From contig OW028584.1 of the NCBI GenBank assembly GCA_932294295.1, positions 23,906,638 through 23,970,637 on the forward strand: a stretch of DNA of 64,000 nt. Direction: 5' to 3'. Made by a program: the position numbers and the translations under genes. This DNA is from Alitta virens. Its lineage: Eukaryota; Annelida; Polychaeta; Phyllodocida; Nereididae. Of the stretch, positions 13,046 to 25,202 are shown in pieces (the stretch's first letter is position 1; each line of letters starts with the position of its first letter). The notes under the pieces were generated by a model. That model did not search any database and was not told the DNA's origin. It worked only from the letters and a program-made list of their open reading frames with translations.

Positions 13046-13689
13046 TGTGTTAGTAGACTGCTCGCTCGGACAATCCTTAGTAACTTGTTATGGTGTTGAC
13101 CATTACCAAAAAAAAAAAAGAAATAAAACTATTTGATGATTTTTGCTACCATCATAGAACTATACCTATTCTACGTTCGTTGTTGTTTCAGGAACTATTT
13201 GAAATAGAGCTATGACTGAATTTTATAATTCTGGTTTTAAATTATATTTGAAATAAATAAATGATGAATAAACAAGATGACTATATGAGTCTAATTTATG
13301 ATTTATATGCTAGCTTCGTTTTCTGAAGCATCAACAAAACAGTAAAATTGCATTCAGATACTCACAGTGAAAATAAAAAAGCTATTTAACTAATTATTTA
13401 ATCTATGAATATATTTTTAATAAGAATTTTTCAAAAACCCATACTTACTCCCAAATTAACAGATGAATTTGAAGCAAAAGGGTGTTATGTTGAAAAGGAA
13501 AAAAAAGGTTGCTTTATTCTGTGACTCTGCCATTTGGCCAAGCAACTATTTGTGTGTTTGAAGTCGCATTTGCTCAACCCAGTGGGATTTAGAACAGCTG
13601 AAAATTTAATTGCTTTTCCATGAATTTTGCATCTGACAGAAGGGAAGGTCTAGAAAAGGAGCTCAAACAATTAAGTTTAGAGGAAATGG

Positions 13690-13733
13690 AGATAGATAGA
13701 TAGATAGATAGGTAGGTAGGTAGGTAGATAGAT
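13690..13733. repeat. GATA/GGTA microsatellite
   Basis: GATA units followed by GGTA units. Confidence 0.9.
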
Positions 13734-14652
13734 GTTATCTTATCTTCTTTGTTCTTTATAAATGTCCAGTACATAAATATTGATCAGGAATGTTTCTGCA
13801 GTTGAATGACCTTTACAGACAGTTATGCAGCATTCTGAATGTTTACCAATCAAAATGTTATGCAATTTATTAATTGTTTTGTCCGCTTCCTGGAATTGTC
13901 TTTAAAACGAAATTATGGTTGAAAGTGCAAAATGAATACATACATAAATAAAAAATAGTGTGTAGACCTTATATTGTGATTTTCGAAATTAGAAAAATAT
14001 TAAAAATACTAATTGAATATTCACTTTTATTACATTTAACAAAATGAGTGTAACAAATTATTGACAAATCTAATATTCACATGCGTTACTTGGATAAATC
14101 TTGGATAAATCAACACAGACAGGTGCTAAATTTCAAGCGAATAAATGTCGTCAAAACATGTAATGTGCAGAGACCTAACTGCCAGTAATTCGTATTTGAT
14201 GATGAACATGTAACAGCCACGTGACAGACAGAGTGCCTGTTATATGTCTGTCACCATGATGCTAACAAGTTCACGAAATTTCGTTAAATACAAGTATAAT
14301 TTGAGGAAAAGGGGGATATATTATGTCTACCTATCCATTGTGTGTCCGTCTGAATTGTGGCTTGATTTCTGTGAGTCTGTCTGTCTGTCTGTCTGTCTAG
14401 CTGTCTGTCGGTCCATCCTTGTATAAATATGGACATACATCACAGTAATTAAAGATTAAGTCGTTCTGCTCTCTGGACTCCAGCGAGTAACCTAACAAAA
14501 GCAATGCGGGCAGGTCATTGGGTGAGTGAAAGAAAGGGTCAAAAGCATGCTGGGATAGCAACAAAGCATGCCGGGAAGGCGGAGGTCAGTTGCATTTTGG
14601 GATACGCTCATTATTGTGTGGTAAAGAGAGATAGGATGGATGTTGTGTCATG

Positions 14653-14690
14653 TGACCTCGTTATGACCTCAAGGTCACATAGGATGACCT
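14653..14690. promoter_or_regulatory. Cluster of nuclear-receptor half-sites
   Basis: TGACCT at 14653, 14664 and 14685 and AGGTCA at 14672. The middle pair forms an everted repeat with two-base spacing. Half-sites are frequent across the window, so this may be chance or part of a repeat. Confidence 0.25.
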
Positions 14691-15858
14691 CTGATGACTC
14701 CGCGAGGAACTATTTGTTCAGCAATCTACAGGAAGTAGGTGGAGCTGTGAAAATGGGGTGTCACACACTGGGTGAGGTCCCGCTAGGGGTCTCTAGTCCA
14801 GTTTATTCCTCATTTCATCCTGTCAATGACCTTTTATGGTATGACGGATGTCACGTGGTATGAAATTTGAACCCAGTGACCTCTAGCTTGTGAGGGCAGG
14901 GTTTGGGTAATCGCCCTATGTGTGGGCACTGCAGGGGTTGTGCAGAAGCCAAGAATTTAGTTGGGAAGGGCAAACAACTCCCCCCTCCCCATCTCCGATT
15001 GCAGACAACAGTTCTGAACAATGCTGGACAGGCGACTTTTGACCCAACGAGGTCACCAGGGTGTAGACAGTCCGTTGCTAGGCACTCTCCAATGGGGTGT
15101 AGTGGTTGCTAAGAGAGAGTTGACACATCAGCGCCATCTCCAGGCCAAGGGCAATGGATGGTGGGGTGATTTTAGACAGACAAGATGCAAAAAAAAAGAA
15201 GGTACACCATGACAGGCTAAATCTATAGCCTCCCCATCCCCACCTCCCCCCCCCCCCTTCCCAAAAAGAAAAACAAAAGAAAACTGTGTGGGAAGTCCTC
15301 AATTTCACTGAGACTAAGTGAAACGAAATTCCAATAGGTGCTTGCATTTTGCGAACTTTCTCTTGTGAAATATTACTATTATCAATAAATTATGCGAGCC
15401 CTCCAGTTAAATTCTGTATTTACATTTCATATCCTGTTATGTAAACCTAATACTGAACATTTGGGAATTACATTTTTGAAATATTTTGATGAAAAGTTTC
15501 AACCTCATTATCAACCAAAAAATCCAAAATAAAACCTCATCTACTATTCCAAAGAGTTGTGCAATCGCATATATAACAACCCCAGCACCTGTGGGCAAGT
15601 GACCAGTCCAGTTAAGGGTCAATTAAGGCGAGGTGGACAAGACTGGACATTCAACTGGACACCTGGACTTGGGCCATTAAGTAGGCAGCCGGATTATCCG
15701 GGCCCAGTAAATCAGGGGCCTGTAGTGATTGGCCATATAGAATAGGGGTAATGAGATCCTTTATAAATAATGCGCATAGATGGTAAAACAGTGAATACCA
15801 ATGAAGCTAGTAAGAAATGGGGGTCATTGCACAAGAGCACTAGGGCACCCCAACCCCT

Positions 15859-15958
15859 ATGACCTCACCTGACCTATATAAGGGACCTCACGAGGTCAGT
15901 CACTCTCGGTTTGCTAGGTCATTCACCTCTGATGTATGAGTAGAAAGGTAAATAAATA
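15859..15958 (+). promoter_or_regulatory. TATA-plus-initiator-like segment
   Basis: TATATAA (15875-15881) is followed by TCAGTC (15896-15901), an initiator-like motif, though the spacing is a little short. AAAGGTAAAT, a weak splice donor, follows at about 15946. TGACCT/AGGTCA half-sites surround the TATA. No coding exon is attached. Confidence 0.2.
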
Positions 15959-17083
15959 AAATATTGTCATGATATGTGATTTCGTGTTTGTGGGTAAAGA
16001 ATATTTGTTGGTAAAAAAACAGGGACCAAGGTAAAAATTATTAGTGTTGCTTTTTTGTGATACCATTTAGAACACTTATAATTATTGAAAGCTCAAAGCC
16101 CAAATCGAACTACTTATGTACTACTTCTCCTATAAATGCCCATTATGATGGATATCATAAATTTCTGTATAATTCTTTCCAGAAATATATTAAACATTCC
16201 ATGCTACTATATAAGCAATGTAGGAAACATGAACACACAATTAGTTTTGAAAATCACAAAGAATCTAATTTATGTGTGTGAAACATAACCATACATAAGC
16301 CTACTATTCATCTTCTTTTTTTCTCAGCTTGACTGAGATGGACTGAGTTATATTGTACAATTTTGAATATAAAAAGAATTACATAGTAATGACCATTGAA
16401 GATAAATTTCTTGTGCAGATGTTCAAATGTTATTTAAATGATTTTTGATGATTGTTCTTTTCTGCTTAGGTTGATGATCGCCCCTCCCCCTCACAATTAC
16501 CCCCCCCCCCCCTTCACCCCCAGTAGTAAGTACCCTGGTCATTTGAAGCTCTGCCTTAATCCTGATTACAGTCAAATTTCTTATTCTACCCTGGGGCAAG
16601 GGGTGGCTACTGATAGGGGTCTGAATTTTTACCCTTTTCTTTGTTTCATTTGCCCTCCTTCGGGGTAAAAGTACAGGGGGTAGTCTTGCAAATAGGGAGA
16701 TAATTTTGGATGATTTCAGAAGTAATTTTTGTCCCACACTTTATAGCACTCAGGGGTGTGAAAAGATTAGGGGTTTTACCCCTCGAGATTAGCAGTGTCA
16801 ATGTTGGAAGAAGGGCCATGTTGATATCAAGCAAACTGTGGCCGATTTGACCATTGGAAATTCATGGACGATCTGACCATCTCCCACAGGGAAGCACAAG
16901 TCATCTGTTGGAGAGATGCCTTTGATAACATTGACACTTACAACATACACCACAAGTCACTTGGGATCAATATATTGTTTTCTCTTACAATTGAGGGTTA
17001 TGCCCCAAAATAGGATATTTACAGGTCATTTTACGTAGTAATATCGGTTATATTAATAGTATTAATGCTGAAAGTGATGGCTA

Positions 17084-17152
17084 GATGAGTTTTATATTGC
17101 TATGCATAGTGTAGATCCATTACACCATGCATAGCAATATATATAACTCATC
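17084..17152. repeat. 69-bp hairpin with ~30-bp stem
   Basis: Arms 17084-17113 (GATGAGT...AGTGTA) and 17121-17152 (TACACC...ACTCATC) pair with one mismatch and a short bulge around the 7-base loop GATCCAT. Size and loop resemble a microRNA precursor, but the sequence matches no microRNA I know and it may be a small MITE. Confidence 0.45.
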
Positions 17153-17839
17153 TCATATTTCGAAATCGTTTACTATGATAACTTGTATAGTTGGTTGCTA
17201 ATGATGGGTTGTCTCAAATTAGTTATTTGTATGAAGAATTGTAAATGAGTCAAAATTATGTAAAGTAAATATTTAAGGTATTGTAATAAACTAATCTTGG
17301 GTTAAATGGTCTACCAAATGAACTTAGAATCATTGGTGGTTATGTTACATCAAAATAACAAAATCCTCATATTTTACAGAATAATTAGTAAACACTATTT
17401 AACATGTTTGAAGCAATTAAGCCAACACACACCATGGCGTCACTCAGCCAATATGACCTTGTTCTTCTTGGTAGAAAAACGTGGTTAAAACCTCAGGAAA
17501 ACATGATAGAGCCACATTGGCTGCTGAAAACACATGGGTAACACCAGAAGAGCAGAAAGTCACTGTTTCCATGGCAACTAACCTTCGAGAAAAGCATGTC
17601 ATCCATGCTGGCGAAAGCACAAAATGTCACAATTCACGTGATTCTAGGTTTGGCCCCAAGGCAAGGTCTCTTACTAGTTTGCAGAGACTTTGCTGCATGT
17701 ATCACAAGAATCAGCTCCTGCCAAGTTTGCCAAATTGCATGATTTGAAAGTCGACACCAATTTGTTGTAACAAGGCACTCTCTCATGTCAAAAGAAGGGG
17801 CTTATTCTAAAATAGTACTGGTATCACTGGTACAAGCAA

Positions 17840-17876
17840 CTTTGACCATGGAATGCTTATGACTCCATGCTTTGAC
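17840..17876. mobile_element. Micro-palindrome insertion C with 7-bp direct repeats
   Basis: A 23-bp element at 17847-17869 with CATGGA at one end and TCCATG at the other. The inner arm is degenerate. It is flanked by the exact 7-mer CTTTGAC at 17840-17846 and 17870-17876. Confidence 0.65.
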
Positions 17877-18114
17877 CTATGTCAAATAATGCAGATTATA
17901 CCTTATCAGCTAGAAAAAACGATTTCTCGTTCATCCTTTTAAAAATATTTTCTTTCTTCTTTCTTTCTGTTTTGATACCTAAATTAATTTACAAAATTTT
18001 TGTCCTTTTAACTTTAATTTCTTAAAGTTTATTTATTAGTTTTTACATTAAATACATAATTTTATGATACCATTTGTGATTATTTTCTATACATGTAAAC
18101 TAATGTCTTTTCGC

Positions 18115-18175
18115 TCATAATTCAACCTTCGGGTTGCAGAGATCAAATAAATTCTATTCGATTATTATTTCTTAC
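18115..18175. repeat. Possible LINE 3' tail with TTCG hairpin
   Basis: CAACC-TTCG-GGTTG (18123-18136) forms a small stable hairpin. It is followed by AGAGATCAAATAAATTCTAT and further ATTCT/ATTAT-like sequence. A stem followed by a short microsatellite is typical of 3' ends of some LINEs. No reverse transcriptase remains. Confidence 0.25.
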
Positions 18176-20964
18176 TTTATTTTTTTTTTTTTATAACATA
18201 CTTTCAATTCTGTTTTGTGCACTGTTTATGAGCAAGCACTAAAACAAGCTAAAAGCATACTCCCCTGCAGCAGTTGATTTGTCAGGGTGGCTAAAAGTTT
18301 ATCAGATATATTCAGTGTTACAAGGCAAAACAAATAATTTCTGTTTCTGGGTGAATAAGTGTATAAAGTAATGAAAAAAATCAGCAATTACCAAAAAAGT
18401 AGTTCTTGTAAAGCATTCATCAATTAATAACATACAATAAGACCAATGCTTGAATTTCTTGCATAAGAAAAATGCTGACGAAGGGGGTGGGGGGAGCTTT
18501 TGGTGAAGAGGGGGGGGGGGGGTGGCAGAAGGACGGGCAATCGCGGGGTTTCATGTTAAATAAGTTTCCTGGAAGTGTGATACCTTGCAAAAAATTCTGT
18601 GGCGTCCTTGAAACTTGGAGAGTGACTTTGATTCAGCTCCCCAACGAATGTGTTTCATGACAGCAAGCCTAGACCCTAGGGCATCTTTGAGCAGAAGGTT
18701 TGGGGGAGTGGGGGGGGGGGGGGAGCATCAGCAGGCAAAGTTTCAAAATCAAGGTGTTCCTATAACCATGGAAACTAGGGATTTCGTGTCTGTGTGAGTC
18801 TGCACAGAATGGATAAACTGACACCTGGTGTCACTCAGGTAAGCCTACAAGGACAAACCGACAGCTGATCCTTAAGAAGCTGATCCTAAGATAGAAAAAG
18901 AATAAAGTTGCAAGGAAATTACAAGAATCACACAACTGATTGGGAAATAAATGAATAAATAGAATTAATGGGGTTGCTATTAAAATTAAATTTTTGCAAT
19001 TCAGATTTATATTATTGAATCAGTTGATTGTATGAATGGGAAGTTTTGAAAATGATCAAGAAATTCAAATAATATGGATAGGATATTTTAGTCCATTTTC
19101 CATTGGTTGTTGTTTTATTTTTATTTTTATTTAAAAAAAAAGGTAAACACCGGGAAATATTTAAAAAAAGTATACCAAAACACAAGTCATGATGCAAAAT
19201 ATATCATAAAGAGAATATCACATTTCCAATCTTCAGAAAAAGCAAAAGGAAAGTTAGTGAAATAACGAACTGTCACTTTCGTGAAGATGACGTATCTATT
19301 GTTGACGAATGCTAGGTCGCTTAGGTGAAGGTGAAAATAAGTACTAATCATTTAGTTTCCATAGAAACACTGCCAAGTTTCTTGTACATAATTGGATGAA
19401 CTGATAATGATGGGGACCCTGGATATTTAGGGTCACACTCAGTCACATGACTTGGGTCATCTGCTGGCCTGACCTTTGACCCCAAACATTTGTCACATTG
19501 GGTGGTGTATGCTCTGTGTGGTGTTCTCTGTTTTCCCCTGGTTAAGAAAATTTATCCGCATCATTCCATATTATTGTAAAGGGGGCTATGTGATATTATT
19601 TTAGAGGTTACAGATATCATCTCATTTGCACTGATGAGCCTGAATGCCCTAATACACGCTCAGGCAGCATTAACATAAGCTGAGGGGCTTATGTTCATAA
19701 TATAATCACCTGCAGTGCACAGGAGAGGCAAGATCCGCATTAGCAAAATCTAATGACACTGGCCATGATAAATAGCTCCTAATATCTCCCCTGATTTCGT
19801 TGAGAACGGCCCAAAAATCTGCTCAGCTAGTCCGCCATTTGCAAAACGCCGCCAGTGACCTCTAAGCGGGTCAGGCTAATGAGATGCGCGTGACCTCTGG
19901 CAACGGACCAATCGGAGCGCAGCTTACATTCTTCAAGCGAATTCTGTGTCATCGACAACTGGAGCAACGTTGTATCTCTTTTGTAACGGTTTTCTTGTCA
20001 TTTCACCTATGTACACTTCACTATACTTGCTGTAACACGTGCCAATATTTAATGCAACATCCATACACGTCTGTAACATATTATTTACACTCGATTCCCA
20101 CACATTTCGTCTTTTGTTTACGGTTTTAAGGATTTGTTTTTTCTGTGGACTGAGGCAAACAGCCTACTCACATTGAGGGAAATGCATTAGTTAGGGCAAA
20201 TGGACTGGTTAATTCTATGGCTGAGCAAGAATCGTGCCTCGAATTGCCAATTGGACTGCATTAAGCCTTTGGAATCAGACCTAGTGGTCTCCGCCGGCTA
20301 CTGGGAGATTCCTAGTAGGTTCCTAGCCATTGGCTAATTGTGCAGCAACGAATTATTGCCTATGACATGCAAATTCTACATAAGCAGAAGCAACAAACAA
20401 GGTCCGCAAAAATACTGGTCATTATAGGACATATGTGTAACTATGCACCAAACTACACACCGAAGAAAAAGTCCAGAAATAGCAAGGACAACCATCAAAA
20501 GCGACAATCCTGTTTAACATAGAAAAATAAGAGTAACTTCCCAGTGCAAAAATATAATCATCCTCATGACACATATGTAAAATTGACCCATATTTTTGAC
20601 CTCCTACCAGGTCATAAATAATATTTTGACACATGCATGGCCTGTATTTTTATGAAAACATACCCAACATCCTATCTGAAATTCCCCACTATTTATTTCA
20701 GGGGCTTGTTGGCGAGTTGTTTATGAACTACTGTCCAACTGTCCAATGTTTACTCGCAAACCCTTTTTTATTTATGTATGCTTTGAATTGAGATATAATG
20801 CATTACCCAACTGTGGTTACAAAGAGAGTTCAGAATATGCGAAAATCTATCCTATTACAGAGCCAGATATCTATTGAAAAAAAAAGAAGAAGAAAATAGA
20901 AAGAAGCCAGGTATCAATTGAAAAAGTCTAATTTCTTGGGTAGAAGCACAAAGAAGACACTTAT

Positions 20965-21008
20965 GTATAAGCATGGAGCCACCAGTTGTGGTGGCTCCAT
21001 GGTATAAG
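20965..21008. mobile_element. Micro-palindrome insertion D with 7-bp direct repeats
   Basis: A 30-bp element at 20972-21001 with perfect 13-bp arms (CATGGAGCCACCA / TGGTGGCTCCATG) and a 4-bp centre GTTG. It is flanked by the exact 7-mer GTATAAG at 20965-20971 and 21002-21008. The arms are longer than in the other copies but start and end with the same CATGGAG / CTCCATG. Confidence 0.72.
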
Positions 21009-21054
21009 CAGTGAATTTGTACACCTCAAATAATACTAATATTATAATAACAAA

Positions 21055-21241
21055 TACAGTGGACCTCATAATTAAGACCATTTTTGGATGTACTGATTTG
21101 TGTCCTTAATAACGAAGTGGAATTTAAGCTGGAAGTTTTTGAAATCGTAATCATAATTTGTGTATGTAGGATAGTGGTCCTAAAATAGGAGTTTTAATGT
21201 GAGGTAATTCTTAGTAGTCTTAATTTTGAGGATATACTGTA
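21055..21241. mobile_element. MITE with TACAGTGGACCTC termini
   Basis: Starts TACAGTGGACCTCATAATTA and ends in the reverse complement of that pattern (TCTTAATTTTGAGGATATAC then TGTA). The ends lie in TA dinucleotides, as expected for a Tc1/mariner-type non-autonomous element. Length 187 bp. Confidence 0.55.
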
Positions 21242-21732
21242 CTTATATACTAATTATAACACTACTAACATCAATTATACATCAATTATATTGTCCTTAT
21301 TGGGTGAAGTTGCATAATCTTGTAGAACTTCAAAGATCCCATGAACCATGTGTAACCGGCCTGTGGTACTGAATCACAACAAGCTCGGTTCTACAGGGTG
21401 CATGGTAACCCCTTTTTGTCTTCCTTTTCTTCCTTCTTCCTTCCTTGATTCCTTCCTTCATTTCGTCTTCTTTTCTTCCAGTCAAAGGACTGCAAAACTA
21501 CTTTCTACAAAGCACAATAAAAACCAAAAAGGGATGGCAAAAGCAACTAAAATTCTAATAAATGCATAGTGAGACTAATGAAAATAGATACAAGATAAGG
21601 GGGAAAAAATCAGTAAGCCAATAAAAATGTCAACAACACCACCACCACACTGTAATCACTTATTACCAAAATTATAACGATTGATGTAATATATATTACA
21701 AGAATCACATTCGGCATACCACAAACACTACT

Positions 21733-21754
21733 TCACACACACACACACACACAC
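21733..21754. repeat. CA dinucleotide repeat
   Basis: Eleven CA units. Confidence 0.9.
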
Positions 21755-22682
21755 AAACAAATCATGCAAGACAAGTATTATGCACCACCTTTATTCTTTC
21801 CCAAGATCCACCTTTTTTCTCACTCATCAGAGAACAACAAGATGTTCTGACTCACACCATTAGGACAGGTTTTGGTTCCCACCATCATCACAGGAATCCA
21901 ACACCTTTGTCGCATCTCTGTGACGCCTCAAAACCACAATCTGTGCAGTGTGACAATGAGGTTCTAGCAATCTCAGACTTGATGGCAGGAATCATGCAAC
22001 TCTATAATTGGAATCAGTGACCTAGTTAGTCGAACGACCTTGACCTGAGAGCAACACATATGCCCTTCTGGTAATCAATAACATTGAATAAAGGGTTGTG
22101 AAAATCTTCCGTATCTATAGGGACACAAGAAGACAGTTTACAAGCTGGGGTAAAAGGGTTTGAAGAAACACCCTAAAACGTTTCAGAAACCCCTGTTGTA
22201 ATGTATATTTGGGTTGCAATTGTAAGACATGTGTGCAAGAATTTGGTGGGCAAAACCTATTCCAATATATATAGTCCTACACATGTGCCAAACTGAACTA
22301 ACTATATCACAATATTTCGAGACCAAAATATAACATGGAGAGATTTAATATTAGGAAATATGCAGTGTCAGAAACATAAGGAAATTGAAAAGTTTCACCA
22401 AACATAGATTCATTGCCCCAGAAATGTTTAGGCTTAACCAAAGAAATAATATTTCAAGATTGATATAACCTATTTCACCTCAGCTCAACACAATAACAGA
22501 CAGGCCAGAAAAACATGCATGTCAGAAATAATATGAGAAGTATAGAGTGCCAGGAACGTTTAGTTCAGTTTTTTTTACCACAACAAGCCTAAATTGTCCC
22601 AGAAATGAATGTATTAAATTGCATTTCACTGAAAAGGTATTCTTGATTGTATTAACTTTTTCAATAGAATACAGAGACCTTC

Positions 22683-22718
22683 AACCAACCATTGAGACAA
22701 GAGTCTCCATGAACCAAC
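22683..22718. mobile_element. Micro-palindrome insertion E with 7-bp direct repeats
   Basis: A 22-bp element at 22690-22711, arms CATTGAGAC / GTCTCCATG with a 4-bp centre. It is flanked by the exact 7-mer AACCAAC at 22683-22689 and 22712-22718. The left terminus differs by one base from the family form. Confidence 0.68.
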
Positions 22719-24699
22719 AGACATAAATGCAGTGCCACTAACAGCTTCCAGGAACAGACCATCTGGCAGAATTTGGACAACAACCGTCAACAAAACAGAC
22801 CTAACAACAGCACCAACTGTCAACATTGGACATCATAACTTCTGCCATTAGGGTAAACAGTTCACCCCCTCCCCCTGAGTCCTTGCCCCAACCCCCTTCC
22901 CACCCACGGGGCTGTTTGATACAGCTTTGAGATTTACTAGATTGGTTATCAAACATCTTGTTTGTCCTAATCCGCCCCTTGACCTTGGGCCATTTGCTGA
23001 CCTCATATGTCACCTAGAGGTCAAACGAAAGGTCAAGCTTGTTGCTAACAATCTTGACCCATATTAGGGCACGTGGACACGCTTAGTAAATCATTATATT
23101 GAACTTACCCGAAATCAACAATTTAGTTTTAGGTTACATTGAGACTTTGGCGCAGTGTTACAGCAAGTTTGAATGAATTTCGATGGTGCAGAAATTGTAC
23201 ATACAGATATGAAATATCTCACAAAAACACAAAACTCTTTGAAGTCTACTCCTACATGTTTAATACGCAAGTTTTTTGTTTAAATGTTTAACTTCCATTC
23301 AGAGTTGGACTATATCTTCCTCCCTAAAAGACTAAGCACATTTCTCCACAAACCCTGTTCCTTAAAATATACATCTTTTTTGTAGTCTTAGACGGATTTG
23401 TTCATTTAATGTATAAATTACACGATCATCACATTATTAAATATTTATATGGACGTGGTATTACCGTTGTGAAACCATAAAACCATGCTTACCTAATGAA
23501 ATGCCAGTGAAAACTGGCCATTCTGCCCACTGCTAAGATATCACAGACATGTCACAAATTCGACTGTCTATCACTACTGTAACTATTCTAGTTCGTCTCC
23601 AGACAACTGTGAGAACACTTGTATACATGGCTATCACGTTTAGACTGTTAGGTTCCTTAATAACACTATCCTATATCATAATATTCTTCACAATCTCACA
23701 AAAAAAACATAACCAATTCGATAATATTATACAATCACCATAATTACAAATTTCACTGACAATTATCTTCTATCTACCTGAGGGTCTATATAAGCTACTT
23801 CATGGATCGACTTAAACTTTTCACGGTATATTAGTGGTTATATTTTTAACATTATAATTTCATAACTAGGCCAGACATTACACGGGCAATTCCAACATAC
23901 AATACGTTACCATGACGATAATATTTATGCTCAATTATAGTTATTACACTTCAATATTTCACACAACTACATATAACAAGCCACAAGTTAACAGTTTTGT
24001 CATTAATACATTTACCCTTTGTTTTTCATATACGAAAATAAATATAGTTGAGTATATAGTTAAGAAGTGTACGTAAAGTGGTTAAAATCACAAGAAATTA
24101 ATAAAAAGAGCATATATAAAATCTCTCCACAATTTGACAAATTTACCACTTTGCATTGAAAGCAGTCAATGCTAAATTACCCTTCATATAGTTACCCTTT
24201 TTCTTTGTATTGCGTTTAAAACACGAAACCTTTCAAAGGTAGATTAAAATACAATCAGATTATTCAAATTCATAAAAGTAATAAAAAAAATGTCCGACAC
24301 CATTGCATGGCAGGACCCAACAATTCCTAAAATGGCATAACATTTTTTAAAGTCAATTCCAAGTCGACTGTATAACTTTTTTTCTTATTTTTCTTCTTCT
24401 CCTAAAATGAGATAATTTAAAGTCTTTTTTCTTTTACTTTTCATTTGCAATTGTCGTGACTTTTTTTTCCCCAAGAAATTTTCAAAGTAAGTTAAGAATT
24501 AGGACGAATTATACGTTTGAAGCTTTAAACAGAAACTTCCCCCACAAAAAAGCACAGGAACTGAACAACTATGAGTGTCCATATTACAAGAACTAGGGCA
24601 GCTCAAATCAGCCATTATGAGATCCGACATAAGGTTATGTAACTTTGCACTCTCTTAAAGAAATTCTCTCTCCATTATGTCAAAAGTCAAGGAAGAGTT

Positions 24700-24889
24700 A
24701 TTTAAGGGCTGATAAGAGTTCTATTTTTTTTCATCATGTAACTCTGTATTTATTTTTGTCGCTATGGACCGAGCATTTGTTATCAACAGAAGCAGCAGCA
24801 GCAGCAGCAGTAGCTGGAGCAGCATCTCGTCACTGCTGCTGGTTGTTGTTGTTGAGTTTGTGACGTCACTAATACCTGTGACGACGTCA
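24700..24889 (-). other. Probable 3' UTR with candidate poly(A) signal
   Basis: Follows the Hox stop codon on the minus strand. It holds a short CTG/CAG-type repeat (24788-24810), two CRE-like palindromes just after the stop, and an AATAAA hexamer on the minus strand at 24754-24749 (TTTATT on plus). The true cleavage site is not proven; other AT-rich hexamers lie further downstream. Confidence 0.45.

Positions 24890-24890
<1 letters not shown>
24860..24890. promoter_or_regulatory. CRE-like palindromes abutting the Hox stop codon
   Basis: GTGACGTCAC (24860-24869) is a perfect 10-bp CRE palindrome, and ATGACGTCGTCA lies on the minus strand at 24890-24879. Both lie in the 3' UTR. ATF/CREB-type factors bind such cores; activity here is unproven. 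Confidence 0.3.

Positions 24891-25202
<312 letters not shown>

Larger units (their letters stand above)
9007..14200. other. Downstream intergenic region with SINE fragments
   Basis: AT-rich non-coding sequence. It contains the TATC array, SINE fragments at 10684-10835 and 12548-12632, a GC-richer patch with tandem YY1-type motifs (11240-11500), insertion B and an 18-base G run. Open frames here are short and have no recognisable domain. Confidence 0.55.
14460..15960. other. GC-richer non-coding segment
   Basis: More complex than its surroundings and open in several short frames on both strands (60-119 codons), none with a domain. Dense in TGACCT/AGGTCA. Best seen as intergenic or possibly transcribed non-coding sequence. 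Confidence 0.4.
18780..24700. other. Downstream intergenic region next to the Hox 3' end
   Basis: Non-coding. The stretch 19590-19900 is of higher complexity (TAATGACACTGGCCATGATA, CGCCGCCAGTGACCTCTAAG) and is a candidate conserved element. Insertions D and E, a MITE and a CA repeat follow. 23100-24640 is AT-rich with nothing recognised. Confidence 0.5.
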
